Shown piece after piece: positions 36,714-45,356 of a stretch of 64,000 nucleotides of DNA (position 1 is the first letter of the stretch; every line of letters begins with the position of its first letter). Location: the NCBI RefSeq assembly GCF_047229345.1, contig NZ_JBFTER010000010.1, positions 1 to 64,000 on the forward strand. The letters are read 5' to 3'. This DNA comes from Cellulomonas_A sp047229345 (GTDB taxonomy: Bacteria; Actinomycetota; Actinomycetes; Actinomycetales; Cellulomonadaceae). The translations under genes were made by a program, and so were the position numbers. The notes under the pieces were generated by a model. The model had not been told where the DNA came from and searched no databases. It saw only the letters and a list, made by a program, of their open reading frames with translations.

Positions 36714-36986
36714 TCAGGCCGTGGCGTACCGCTCGGCCGACCGGGCCCGGCGCTTCTCGGCCTCGACGTCGCGGTCCTTGGGCGGCGCGGACGTCACGAG
36801 CGCGTCGAGGAGGTGGCGCGTCGCGTGCGCGATCTCCTCGACGGCCCGGTCGAACGCCTCGCGGTTCGCCTGCGACGGCACGGTCGAGCCGCTGACCTTG
36901 CGCACGTACTGCAGCGCTGCGGCGTGCACCTCGTCCTGCGAGGCGGGCGGCTCGAAGTTGTGGAGGGTGTGGATGTTCCGGCACAT
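36714..36986 (-). CDS. DUF2277 family protein
   Basis: A 90-residue protein matching the DUF2277 pattern: MCRNIHTLHNFEPPA, DEVHAAALQYVRKVSGST, AFDRAVEEIAHATRHLLDAL and a basic end PPKDRDVEAEKRRARSAERYATA. Two conserved elements, the Cys-Arg-Asn-Ile start and the helical body, suggest a small folded domain of unknown role. TACCGT seven bases before the ATG supports the start. It is convergent with pgi. The 374 bp upstream to the cold-shock gene are described separately. Confidence 0.85.
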   Translation of the reverse strand: MCRNIHTLHNFEPPASQDEVHAAALQYVRKVSGSTVPSQANREAFDRAVEEIAHATRHLLDALVTSAPPKDRDVEAEKRRARSAERYATA

Positions 36987-37360
36987 GCTCCCGACGGTAC
37001 GGCGGACCCTGCCCGCGCGGAACCCCGGGTGCGCGCCCGGCCCCCGCGCGGACCGTGCCGGGGCGCACGGCGGGCCGAGAACCGCGGAGCACCGCGTGAT
37101 CACCCGCTCCAGCAGTCGCGCTCACCCGCGCCGGGAGCGGACACTGAGGAGCCCGGAACCGTCCGCGGGGAGCGGACACGCCAGCAGGTCTCGCATCCGG
37201 GCCGCACACCGGCTATTGTCGTGCCCGGAGTTACTGTGATTCGCACGTCCTTGACCGTCGAGGCTGAGCCTCGGCGTTGCGTTCTCTAGGGAGCGGACGA
37301 CGACACCGTGATATCGCCCCCGACACCCGGGGTCGTCCCCTAACCCGCAAGGGAGCAACC
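36987..37360 (+). promoter_or_regulatory. 374-bp intergenic region with cold-shock gene leader
   Basis: No convincing coding frame. The part nearest the cold-shock gene holds a CGAGG-CTGAG-CCTCG hairpin (37259-37273), in a leader that is probably about 100 nt long as in other cspA genes, and a relatively AT-rich stretch (37213-37245). I could not place -35 and -10 boxes with confidence. GC-rich sequence at 37000-37200 shows nothing clear. Confidence 0.4.
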
Positions 37361-37564
37361 ATGACGACTGGAACCGTGAAGTGGTTCAACGCCGAAAAGG
37401 GCTTCGGCTTCATCGCGCCTGACGACGGCGGCGCCGACGTCTTCGCGCACTACTCGGCGATCCAGAGCAGCGGCTACCGCTCGCTCGAGGAGAACCAGAA
37501 GGTGCAGTTCGACGTCACGCAGGGCCCGAAGGGCCCGCAGGCGGAGAACATCCAGCCCCTCTGA
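37361..37564 (+). CDS. Cold-shock protein (CspA family)
   Basis: A 67-residue RNA-binding OB-fold chaperone. RNP1 (KGFGFIAP) and RNP2 (DVFAHYSAI) are intact, and the protein starts TTGTVKWFNAEKGFGF as in CspA. It binds single-stranded RNA and helps translation in the cold; actinobacterial copies are often constitutively abundant. AAGGGAG lies seven bases before the ATG. A strong terminator follows, so it is a single-gene unit. Confidence 0.97.
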   Translation: MTTGTVKWFNAEKGFGFIAPDDGGADVFAHYSAIQSSGYRSLEENQKVQFDVTQGPKGPQAENIQPL

Positions 37565-37610
37565 TCCTCGGATCGGCTCGCTGACCCTCATCGGTCGGCA
37601 CACAGCACGC

Positions 37611-37642
37611 AGAACCGCCCCGGCCTCGGCCGGGGCGGTTCT
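37611..37642 (+). terminator. Terminator after the cold-shock gene
   Basis: Perfect 14-bp stem AGAACCGCCCCGGC / GCCGGGGCGGTTCT around CTCG, 47 bp after the stop codon. Confidence 0.88.
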
Positions 37643-37734
37643 GCTGTTCCCGGCCCCGGACCCGGTCGTGAGCGTGACGTCCGCCCCCGTCCCAGCCGGG
37701 ACGGCTCTGCGGTTCTCGACCCCCCCACGCACAC

Positions 37735-37764
37735 GGTGCCCCGACCCGTGAGGGCCGGGGCACC
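37735..37764 (-). terminator. Terminator after the CE3-CBM2 gene
   Basis: Stem GGTGCCCCG / CGGGGCACC with a 12-base loop, about 87 bp beyond the esterase stop codon on the minus strand. Confidence 0.65.
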
Positions 37765-37850
37765 GCGGCTGACGCGGCCCTGCGCCGGTCAGCCCACCGG
37801 CGTCCGCCCGCCGGTCGTCGGCGCACCCGGGGGCGCGCCGGCGTTCGTGG

Positions 37851-38978
37851 TCAGCGTGCGGAGCAGCTGACTGTCGCACCCGCGCCGGAGCCGGTGCCCT
37901 GGAAGCCGACGTCGGTGCTGCGGCCCGCGGCGAGCGAGCCGTTCCAGGCGGCGTTCTGCACGGTCACCGAGCTACCGGACGAGCTCGCCTGCCCGCCCCA
38001 GACGTTCGCGACCCCACCGTTCGGGAGCGCGAGGGTCACCGTCCAGCCGCTCACCGGCGCCGAGCCGGCGGTCACCGTGACGGCGCCGATGAAGCCGCCC
38101 TGCCAGCTGTTCGCGACGCGGTAGACCGCCGTGCAGCCGGCACCCGCGGTCGGGGTCGGGGTGGGCGTGGGCGTCGGGGTGGGCGTGGGCGTCGGGGTGG
38201 GCGTGGGCGTCGGGGTGGGAGTCGGCGTGGGCGTGAGGGTCGGGGTCACGCCGTCGAGCACGCCCGCGAGCGCCGGGTACCACCGGTCCGCGAGCTTGGC
38301 GATGCCGGCGTCGTTCGGGTGCACGCCGTCGGACGTGTCCGCGGCGGGGTTCCAGCCGGTCCACTGGTCGACGACCGTGATCGGCGACGCGCTCGTGCTG
38401 AGCGACGCGGCCCACGCGGGGATCGCGGCGTTGAGGGCCAGGGTCCGCTGCGCGCACTCGCCGCACGTCGGGGGTGCGACCGGGATGATCTGCGCCACGA
38501 GCACCTTCATGCCGGGGTTGCTCGCGCGCATCTGGTTCACGAGCGTCGTGTAGGCCGCGAGGATCTGGGTCGTCGAGCGGTTGCTCCACACGTCGTTGGT
38601 GCCGAAGTGCATGAGCACGACGTCCGGCCGGGTCTGCGCGAGCCACCCGGTCAGGAGGCCCTCCGAGGCGACGTTCGTCGCGAGCAGGCCGCCGTGGCCC
38701 TCGTTGTCGCCGTCGTGCGCGATGCCGCAGCCCTGCGTGGGCAGCGTCCCGACCATGTCGACGTCGGTGTACCCGCCGCTCTGGAGCTTCTGCCACAGCA
38801 GCGCCCGCCAGCACCCCGGTGACCCGGTGATCGAGTCGCCGAGGGCCATGATGCGGACCGGTGCGGCTGCCGCGCGGCTCGGGGCCGCCGCGGCGAGGAC
38901 ACCCGTGAGGAGCACCGCGACGACCGCGACGAGGGCCAGGAGCGAGCGGTGGGCGGGGCGTGCGGACGACGTCGTCAT
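37851..38978 (-). CDS. Secreted SGNH/CE3 carbohydrate esterase with CBM2
   Basis: A 375-residue secreted protein. Signal peptide (cut near SRAAAA, about residue 36), SGNH-hydrolase domain (about 40-245) with block I GDSIT (nucleophile Ser), block II GHGG, block III FGTNDVW and block V DGVHPND (catalytic Asp and His). This order matches CE3 acetylxylan esterases. A (Pro-Thr)n linker of about 35 residues leads to a C-terminal ~100-residue CBM2 (GAGCTAVYRVANSWQGGF to VSCSAR) with the usual N- and C-terminal Cys, which binds cellulose or xylan. It probably removes acetyl groups from xylan, helping the GH10 xylanase at 51.7 kb. Confidence 0.92.
   Translation of the reverse strand: MTTSSARPAHRSLLALVAVVAVLLTGVLAAAAPSRAAAAPVRIMALGDSITGSPGCWRALLWQKLQSGGYTDVDMVGTLPTQGCGIAHDGDNEGHGGLLATNVASEGLLTGWLAQTRPDVVLMHFGTNDVWSNRSTTQILAAYTTLVNQMRASNPGMKVLVAQIIPVAPPTCGECAQRTLALNAAIPAWAASLSTSASPITVVDQWTGWNPAADTSDGVHPNDAGIAKLADRWYPALAGVLDGVTPTLTPTPTPTPTPTPTPTPTPTPTPTPTPTPTAGAGCTAVYRVANSWQGGFIGAVTVTAGSAPVSGWTVTLALPNGGVANVWGGQASSSGSSVTVQNAAWNGSLAAGRSTDVGFQGTGSGAGATVSCSAR
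38150..38246. repeat. 18-bp tandem repeat encoding the Pro-Thr linker
   Basis: Repeats of GTCGGGGTGGGCGTGGGC and close variants encode on the minus strand the alternating Pro-Thr linker of the esterase. The distal copies vary (GTCGGCGTGGGCGTGAGG). The near-perfect copies suggest recent expansion. Confidence 0.85.
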
Positions 38979-39193
38979 GGCGCAGGTCTCCCTCTCGAGG
39001 GGGCTGGGGACGGGACGCGCGGGGACAGCGCGCGGCCGGACTGGCAGCCTGACGGGCCCGCCGAGGACCGCGCCAGGACGCGCGCGGGGTCAAATCGATT
39101 AGGGCGCCACCGCCCGGTGATCGACCTCACCGCTCCTCACCTGGGCGGTCGGGCGGGTGCGTGCGACCCTGGAGGCAGGGCCCCCACGGGTTC

Positions 39194-39236
39194 CCGGACG
39201 AGGTGCGCCGTACCCGGAGTGCGACAAGACGGCGCC
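39194..39236 (+). ncRNA. Guanidine-III (ykkC-III) riboswitch aptamer
   Basis: The 43-nt stretch begins CCGGACGAGGTGCGCCGTAC and ends with GACAAGACGGCGCC, matching the class III guanidine riboswitch consensus known from Thermobifida fusca and relatives: P1 CCGG/CCGG-type helix, ACGAGG core and the pseudoknot between GCGCCGT and ACGGCGC. It ends one base before GAGGGAG, the ribosome site of the SMR exporter gene at 39250, so guanidinium binding should act on translation initiation. The aptamer match and the exporter partner support each other. Confidence 0.9.
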
Positions 39237-39249
39237 GAGGGAGATCGTC

Positions 39250-39564
39250 ATGTCCTGGCTCGTGCTGGTGCTGTCCGGTGTTCTCGAGGCCGTCTGGGCG
39301 ACCGCGCTCGGCCGGTCGGAGGGGCTCACGCGGGTGGGGCCCACGGTGGCGTTCGCCGTCGCGCTCGTGCTCAGCATGGGCGGGCTCGCGTACGCGATGC
39401 GCGAGCTGCCGACGGGGACCGCGTACGCCGTGTGGGTCGGCGTCGGTGCGGCTCTGACCGTCGCCTACGCGATGGCGACCGGTGCCGAGCCGGTGTCGCT
39501 CGTGCGGATCCTGCTGCTGCTCGGGATCGTGGCCTGCGTCGTCGGCCTCAAGGTCGTCGGCTAG
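39250..39564 (+). CDS. SMR-family guanidinium exporter (Gdx/SugE type)
   Basis: A 104-residue protein with four transmembrane helices. The essential Glu of helix 1 is in LEAVWATALGRSEG (SugE/Gdx-type W-A...S-E-G pattern), and helix 2-3 residues MRELPTGTAYAVWVGVGAA match the subfamily that exports guanidinium in exchange for protons. The riboswitch upstream independently identifies the substrate. Known Gdx proteins work as antiparallel homodimers, so one gene suffices. GAGGGAG lies just upstream of the ATG at 39250. Confidence 0.92.
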   Translation: MSWLVLVLSGVLEAVWATALGRSEGLTRVGPTVAFAVALVLSMGGLAYAMRELPTGTAYAVWVGVGAALTVAYAMATGAEPVSLVRILLLLGIVACVVGLKVVG

Positions 39565-39790
39565 CGCGCCCGGCGCCGGCTCGGCCGGCCAGGGGCTGCC
39601 CTGCAGGCCAGGGCGCTCCCCGGCCGGGTCCGGCGCACCCGCAGCGTCCGGACGGGCACCTTTCACCCCGCGCACACCTCGCACGCCGCCGTCCCCGGCC
39701 GATCACCTCGACGAAGGACCCGCCGGGGTCCGGCCGCCGCGCGGCCGGCGTCCCGGCGACGTGGGGCCTCGTCGTCGATGCGATTGGTGC

Positions 39791-42103
39791 GTGATCTGGG
39801 TGAGGAGCGCGTGGTCCCGCTGGCTCGCGGTCTCCGCGACCGTCACCCTCGTGCACCTGGCGCTCCCCCTGGGGTTCCCGCGCGGCATCATCTACCAGCT
39901 CGTCGGCTTCGTGTCCGTCGCGGTCATGCTCGTCGGGATCCGTCGCAACAGGCCCTCGCGCCGGGTGCCCTGGTACCTGCTGACGGCCGGCATCGCGCTC
40001 ATGACGGTCGGGGACTTCCTGTGGTCCTGGTTCGAGCTCGTGCTCGGGACGGACCCGTACCCGTCGGCCGCGGACGTCGTCTACCTCGCCGCCTACCCGT
40101 TCCTCGGTGCGGGGCTGCTCGTGCTCGCCCGGGCGCGCGGCAGCGAGCGGCACCCGACCGCGGCGATCGACAGCCTGCTCGTGTCGATCGGGCTCGGGCT
40201 CGTCGCGTGGGTCACCCTCGTCGCCCCCGCGCTCCGCGACCCCGAGCTCGACCTCGCGAGCACGGTCGTCGGTGCGGCGTACCCGATCGTCGACATCATC
40301 CTCATCGGGCTCCTGGTCCGGCTCCTGACCGCGCCCGGCGCCCGGTCGACCGCGTCGGTCCTGCTCGTGAGCGCCACGGGTCTGCTGATGGCGGTCGACG
40401 CGCTGTTCCAGCTCTCCGCGATCGTGCCGGCGCTCGAGGCGCACGTGCTCCTGCTCGACGCGGGCTGGCTCGTCGCCTACGCGCTGTTCGGCGCCGCGAC
40501 CCTGGACCCCGGCATGCGCCTGATGTCCGAGCGCGCCGTCGAGCCCGAGCAGCGCAAGGGCCGCCAGCGGCTCATGCTCGTCGGCCCTGCCGTGTTCATG
40601 GCGCCGACGGTCCTCGTCGTGCAGCTCGTGCTCGGCGGCACCGTCGACGTGTGGGCCGCCGCGGTCGCGGCCGTCGCCCTGACGGTGCTCTCGCTCATCC
40701 GGATGGCGCGCATGACCCGGTGGCTCGAGGAGCAGGCGCAGAGCCTGCGCGGGGCCGCCGACACCGACATCGTGACCGGGCTCGCGAACCGCCGGCTGCT
40801 CGTGCGGGCGATCCGGGACGCCCTCGCGGCACCGCGGGCCCGCGTCGCGCTCGTCCTCGTCGACGTCGACCGCTTCAGCGAGATCAACGAGACGTTCGGG
40901 CACCGCATCGGCGACGAGGTCCTGATCCGCATCGGCGAGCGGCTGCGGTCCGTGGCGGGCCACGCCGGGCTCGTGGCGCGGCCGGGCGGCGACGAGTTCG
41001 CGATCCTGTTCCGCGACGTGCCCGGCAGCGGCACGGCGATGAGCCTGGCGCAGTCGGTGCACGACGCGCTCGCCCGCCCGGTCCGCCTCGACGACCTCGA
41101 GGTGCGGGTGCAGGTGAGCGTCGGGCTCGTCGTCGCGCCCGACGACGGGACGGACCCGCTGGACCTGCTGCACCGCGGCGACGTCGCGCTCTCGACCGCC
41201 AAGCGCGGCTCGCGCCTGCCCGCCCGGTACGACGTCTCGATGAGCTCGGGCAGCACGCTCGCCCCCGCTCTGGGCGGCACCCTGCTCGGCGCCATCTCGC
41301 GCGGCGAGCTCGTGCTGCACTACCAGCCGATCGTCGAGGTCAGCACCGGTCGCGTCGTCGCCGTCGAGGCGCTCGTGCGCTGGCAGCACCCCGAGCACGG
41401 CCTGCTCACCCCGAACCTCTTCATCCCCACCGCCGAGCGCACCGGGGTCATCGGCCCGCTCACGCGCGACGTCCTCGACCAGGCGCTGCGCGCGGTCGCC
41501 GGCTGGCGCGCGGACGGCCTCGACATCGCCGTGGCAGTCAACCTGGCCGCGCAGAACCTGCTCGACCCGGAGATCGTCTCCGACGTCCGCTCCGCGCTCG
41601 CGCGCCACGGGCTGCCGGCGTCCGCGCTCGAGCTCGAGATCACGGAGAGCAGCGCGATGAGCGACCCCGAGCGCGCGCTCGAGGCCCTCGACGCGCTCGA
41701 GCGCCTCGGTGTCGAGCTCGCGGTCGACGACTACGGCACCGGCCACAGCTCGCTCGCGTACCTGCACCGCCTCCCCGTCGGCCGGCTCAAGCTCGACCGG
41801 GCGTTCGTGGGCGGCATCGCGCAGGACCGGGCGAGCGAGGCGATCGTGCGCTCCACGATCGAGCTCGCCCGCCACCTCGGGCTGTCGGTCGTCGCCGAGG
41901 GGGTCGAGGACGACGCGACGTTCGCGATGCTCGCCGAGATGGGCTGCTACGCCGCCCAGGGCTTCGGCCTCGCCCGTCCCGGACCGCAGGCGGGGATCCC
42001 GGCGGTCATCGCGGAGATCACGCGGACCCGCGCCCCCGCGGTGCCGGTCCGCCGGGACGCCGTCCCGGCCCCCCGCGCGGCGGCGGCACCGGCACCTCGC
42101 TGA
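39791..42103 (+). CDS. Membrane-bound GGDEF-EAL cyclic di-GMP protein
   Basis: A 770-residue protein. The N-terminal ~290 residues form about eight transmembrane helices (sensor region of unknown type), followed by a GGDEF domain (about 310-470) with intact RPGGDEFAIL (around residues 398-403) and an EAL domain (about 490-740) with intact AVEALVRW (around 526) and downstream catalytic acidic residues DDYGTGHSS and GVED. Both motifs look active, so it may make and break cyclic di-GMP, or one domain may be regulatory. The GTG at 39791 has no strong ribosome site; GTG at 39800 is an alternative. Orn at 4 kb can degrade the resulting pGpG. Confidence 0.92.
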   Translation: MIWVRSAWSRWLAVSATVTLVHLALPLGFPRGIIYQLVGFVSVAVMLVGIRRNRPSRRVPWYLLTAGIALMTVGDFLWSWFELVLGTDPYPSAADVVYLAAYPFLGAGLLVLARARGSERHPTAAIDSLLVSIGLGLVAWVTLVAPALRDPELDLASTVVGAAYPIVDIILIGLLVRLLTAPGARSTASVLLVSATGLLMAVDALFQLSAIVPALEAHVLLLDAGWLVAYALFGAATLDPGMRLMSERAVEPEQRKGRQRLMLVGPAVFMAPTVLVVQLVLGGTVDVWAAAVAAVALTVLSLIRMARMTRWLEEQAQSLRGAADTDIVTGLANRRLLVRAIRDALAAPRARVALVLVDVDRFSEINETFGHRIGDEVLIRIGERLRSVAGHAGLVARPGGDEFAILFRDVPGSGTAMSLAQSVHDALARPVRLDDLEVRVQVSVGLVVAPDDGTDPLDLLHRGDVALSTAKRGSRLPARYDVSMSSGSTLAPALGGTLLGAISRGELVLHYQPIVEVSTGRVVAVEALVRWQHPEHGLLTPNLFIPTAERTGVIGPLTRDVLDQALRAVAGWRADGLDIAVAVNLAAQNLLDPEIVSDVRSALARHGLPASALELEITESSAMSDPERALEALDALERLGVELAVDDYGTGHSSLAYLHRLPVGRLKLDRAFVGGIAQDRASEAIVRSTIELARHLGLSVVAEGVEDDATFAMLAEMGCYAAQGFGLARPGPQAGIPAVIAEITRTRAPAVPVRRDAVPAPRAAAAPAPR

Positions 42104-42149
42104 CCCCGCGCGGGGCCGGACCGGGTCGCCGCGCCGCTAGCGTGGACCG

Positions 42150-42596
42150 ATGACCCCCTCCCGGCCGCGCCCGGCCTCCCCCGCGTCCGCCGCCGTGCTC
42201 GGCGCGGTCCTCGCCCTCTCGGGCGTGCTGCACCTCGTCGTGCCACGCGTCTACGAGCCGCTGATCCCGCGCCCGCTCGGGAACCCGCGTGCCTGGGTCC
42301 TCGGCAGCGGCGTCGCCGAGCTCGTGTGCGCCGCGGCACTCGTCCCCGCCCGCACCCGGAGCGCCGGGGCGCTCGCGACGGCCGCCCTGCTCGTCGCCGT
42401 CTTCCCGGGGAACGTCACGATGGCGCTCCGCACGCGCCGCGGAGCACCGGGGATCACCACGCGGCGGGTCGTCGCGTGGGGGCGGCTGCCGCTCCAGGTG
42501 CCGCTCGTCGGCTGGGCGCTCGCGGTCGCCCGGGGGGCGCGCACCGCTGCGGCCGCCGCACCTGCCGCCCAGGTCACGTCGGGCACCACCCGATGA
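42150..42596 (+). CDS. DoxX-like small membrane protein
   Basis: A 148-residue protein with about four hydrophobic segments and the pattern LALSGVLHLVVPRVYEPLIPRPLG, GSGVAELVCAAALV, LLVAVFPGNVTMAL seen in DoxX-like/DUF4267-like families. Function is unknown; family members have been linked to redox or thiol metabolism. TAGCGT six bases upstream marks a leaderless start. The TGA overlaps the ATG of the proline iminopeptidase (ATGA), coupling the two. Confidence 0.8.
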   Translation: MTPSRPRPASPASAAVLGAVLALSGVLHLVVPRVYEPLIPRPLGNPRAWVLGSGVAELVCAAALVPARTRSAGALATAALLVAVFPGNVTMALRTRRGAPGITTRRVVAWGRLPLQVPLVGWALAVARGARTAAAAAPAAQVTSGTTR

Positions 42597-43912
42597 CGGC
42601 GTCGAGCGCACCCGCGCCCACGACGACCCAGTACCCCGTCCCCGGCCTCGTCGTGCGCGAGCACCGCGTCGCGGTCCCCGTCGACTGGTCCGCGCCCGAG
42701 CGGTACGCGCCGATCGAGGTGTTCGCGCGCGAGCTGGTCGACCCGCGCCGCGCCGGGGACGACCTCCCGCTGCTGCTGTTCCTGCAGGGTGGGCCGGGCG
42801 GTGCGAGCCCGCGGCCGCTCGGGAGCGGCTGGTGGACGACGCTGCTCGCGACGCACCGGGTCGTCCTGCTCGACCAGCGCGGGACCGGCCGCTCGACGCG
42901 TGTCGCGGCCCGCGAGGTGGCCGCCCTCGGGACCCCTGCGGAGGCCGCGGACTACCTCGCGTGCTTCCGCGCCGACGCCGTCGTCGCCGACGCCGAGCAC
43001 GTGCGGCGCACCGTCTACGGGGGGCGGCGCTGGGCGACCCTCGGGCAGTCCTACGGCGGCTTCGTCACGCTCGCGTACCTGTCCCGGCACCCCGAGGCGC
43101 TCACCGAGTGCCTCGTGACCGGAGGCCTGCCGCCGCTGACCGCGACCGCCGAGGAGACCTACGCGCGCACCTACCCGCGACAGGCGGCCCGCAACCGCGA
43201 GCTCGCGCGCCGGTACCCCGGGGACGTGGCGCTGCTCGGCCGGGTCGCCGACCGCGTGTCCGCCGGCGACGTCCATCTGCCCGACGGCGACCTGCTCACC
43301 GTCGAGCGGCTGCAGCTGCTCGGGATGCCGCTGGGCATGAGCACCGGCGTCGACGCGCTGCACTGGCTCCTCGACACCGCGCTCGACACCACCGGCGAGC
43401 TCGCGGACCCGTTCCTCGCGGCGCTCGCGCACGGGACGTCGTTCGTCGACAACCCGCTGTATGCGGTGCTCCAGGAGGTCATCTACCACCAGGGCGAGCG
43501 CAGGGGCGGCTGGGCCGCGCAGGCCGAGCACGAGCGGTGGGACGCGTTCGCGCCGGGCGCCCGGCCGCTCCTGCTGACCGGCGAGGCGATGTTCCCGTGG
43601 ATGTACGAGCAGATCGGCTCGCTGCGGCCGTTCCGGGCGGTCGCCGAGGAGCTCGCCGGGCGCACGTCGTGGCCCGCGCTCTACGACGCCGAGCGCATCG
43701 CGTCGAACGAGGTCCCCGTCGCCGCCGCGCAGTACTACGACGACCCCTACGTCGACCTCGACCTCGCGCTCGACACGGCGTCGCGCGTGGGGGCGACCCA
43801 GGTGTGGGTGACCAACGAGTTCCTGCACGACGGCCTGCGCGTCGCGGGCGACGTGATCCTGCCGCGCCTGCTGGACCTCGCGGCCGGCCGGTGGAGCGTC
43901 ACCGGACGCTGA
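42593..43912 (+). CDS. Proline iminopeptidase-family serine hydrolase (S33)
   Basis: A 439-residue alpha/beta-hydrolase of the prolyl aminopeptidase family. It shows the oxyanion segment LLLFLQGGPGGASPRP, the DQRGTGRS signature of S33 peptidases, the nucleophile elbow LGQSYGGFV (Ser), and late catalytic Asp/His regions (the expected His is in NEFLHDGLRV). It removes N-terminal Pro from peptides; the true substrate may differ. It is translated by overlap with the DoxX-like gene, with which it forms an operon. Confidence 0.9.
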   Translation: MTASSAPAPTTTQYPVPGLVVREHRVAVPVDWSAPERYAPIEVFARELVDPRRAGDDLPLLLFLQGGPGGASPRPLGSGWWTTLLATHRVVLLDQRGTGRSTRVAAREVAALGTPAEAADYLACFRADAVVADAEHVRRTVYGGRRWATLGQSYGGFVTLAYLSRHPEALTECLVTGGLPPLTATAEETYARTYPRQAARNRELARRYPGDVALLGRVADRVSAGDVHLPDGDLLTVERLQLLGMPLGMSTGVDALHWLLDTALDTTGELADPFLAALAHGTSFVDNPLYAVLQEVIYHQGERRGGWAAQAEHERWDAFAPGARPLLLTGEAMFPWMYEQIGSLRPFRAVAEELAGRTSWPALYDAERIASNEVPVAAAQYYDDPYVDLDLALDTASRVGATQVWVTNEFLHDGLRVAGDVILPRLLDLAAGRWSVTGR

Positions 43913-43961
43913 CCCGCGGGGGGCCGCGGCCGGGCGCCGCCCCGGCACGGGCGACCGGCGC

Positions 43962-45203
43962 TCACCCGGCGAGGCGCTCGCGCCGCTCGACGACCCGCCC
44001 GGCCTGCGCGGCGTCGTCCCACGCGTAGACGCCCACGCCCTCGATGAGGACGTGCTCGACGCGGGAGTGCACGTCGAGCGGGTCCCCGGACCAGACCACG
44101 ACGTCACCGTCGAGACCCGGGCGCAGCGACCCGACCCGCTCGTCGAGCCCGAGGATCGCCGCCGGGTTGACGGTGAGCGCCTCGAGGGCGGTCGTGCGCG
44201 GCAGCCCCTCCTTGACCGCGAACGTCGCCTGGTGCACGAGGAAGTTGACCGGCACGACGGGGTGGTCGGTCGTGATCGCGACGCGCACGCCCGCGGCGGC
44301 GAGCGTCGCGAGGTGCTCGATGCCGCGGTCGCGCAGCTCGACCTTCGACCGGTTGGTGAGCATCGGGCCGTAGATCACCGGGATGCCGCGCTCGGCGAGC
44401 ACGTCGGCGATCTTGTGGCCCTCGGTCCCGTGGTTGACGACGAGCCGGTACCCGAACTCGTCGGCGAGGCGGATCGCGGTCGCGATGTCGTCGTGGCGGT
44501 GGCAGTGCTGGTCCCACGCGAGCTCGCCGTCGAGCACCCGCACCAGCGTCTCCAGGCCGAGGTCGCGCGCGAACGGCTCGCCCTTCGTGGCGGCCGCGGC
44601 CCGAGCGGCGGCGTAGTGCTGCGCCTTGACGAACGCCTCGCGGATGACCTTCGCGACCCCGAGGCGGGTCGAGGGCGTCTGACCCTTCTCGCGGTACACG
44701 CGCTTGGGGTTCTCGCCCAGGGCGGACTTCACGCTCACCGAGGCCGAGAGGACCTGCTCGTCGATCGTCCGGCCGCCCCACGACTTGAGCGCGACGGTCT
44801 GCCCGCCGATCGGGTTGCCCGACCCCGGCTTCACGACCACCGACGTGACCCCGCCCGCGAGCGCGTCGCGGAAGCCCTCGTCGTCGATGTTCACGGCGTC
44901 GACCGCGCGCACCGCCGCCATGTCGGGGCCCGTCATCTCGTTGACGTCGTCCCCCGCGACGCCCTCGCCCTCCTCCCAGATGCCGACGTGCCCGTGCGCC
45001 TCGACGAACCCGGGCAGCACCCAGCGGCCGGTCGCGTCGACCACGTGCGCGCCGTCCGGGACGGCGACGTCGAGCCCGACGGCGACGATGCGCCCGTCCT
45101 CGATGAGGACCGTGCCCCCGTCGAGCGGCTCGGAGGAGACGGGGACGACGTACCCGCCGGTGACGGCGACGACGGACGGGGTGCTCGCGCTGCGGTGGAC
45201 CAT
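43962..45203 (-). CDS. Amidohydrolase (imidazolonepropionase-like)
   Basis: A 413-residue metal-dependent amidohydrolase. The N-terminal composite beta domain (GTVLIEDGRIVAVG) leads into the metal motif VLPGFVEAHGHVGIW (H-x-H), further ligands in WDQHCHRHDD and LVVNHGTEGHKI, and the late catalytic Asp in AITTDHPVVPVN. The end LDGDVVVWSGDPLDVHSRVEHVLIEGV is typical of isoaspartyl dipeptidase/imidazolonepropionase-like members. TAGCGT seven bases upstream supports ATG at 45203. It lies convergent to the peptidase gene; a shared peptide-turnover role is only a guess. Confidence 0.9.
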   Translation of the reverse strand: MVHRSASTPSVVAVTGGYVVPVSSEPLDGGTVLIEDGRIVAVGLDVAVPDGAHVVDATGRWVLPGFVEAHGHVGIWEEGEGVAGDDVNEMTGPDMAAVRAVDAVNIDDEGFRDALAGGVTSVVVKPGSGNPIGGQTVALKSWGGRTIDEQVLSASVSVKSALGENPKRVYREKGQTPSTRLGVAKVIREAFVKAQHYAAARAAAATKGEPFARDLGLETLVRVLDGELAWDQHCHRHDDIATAIRLADEFGYRLVVNHGTEGHKIADVLAERGIPVIYGPMLTNRSKVELRDRGIEHLATLAAAGVRVAITTDHPVVPVNFLVHQATFAVKEGLPRTTALEALTVNPAAILGLDERVGSLRPGLDGDVVVWSGDPLDVHSRVEHVLIEGVGVYAWDDAAQAGRVVERRERLAG

Positions 45204-45356
45204 GCCCAGCACGCTAGCCCCGGCGGGAGGCGCGGGCAGGTCGGCGGCCGCGCCCACCGTGGCGGCACGAGCAGCGGGCACGAGCACGCCGACGCCGTGA
45301 CGGACGCGTGCGACACAATGAGGCAACCCCTGCCCGTCCTGACGAGAAGGCCGACC

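Noticed and set aside
36700..36720. CTCAGG pair near the DUF2277 3' end as a fourth response-regulator site
   Set aside because: The spacing is 16 bp, it lies inside or beside coding sequence and is not upstream of a gene start.
38150..38246. Repeat array considered as a CRISPR
   Set aside because: Units are contiguous, lack unique spacers and encode a Pro-Thr linker in frame.
39093..39100. AATCGATT palindrome between the CE3 gene and the SMR leader as an operator
   Set aside because: A single 8-bp palindrome is too short, and no promoter boxes of good quality align with it.
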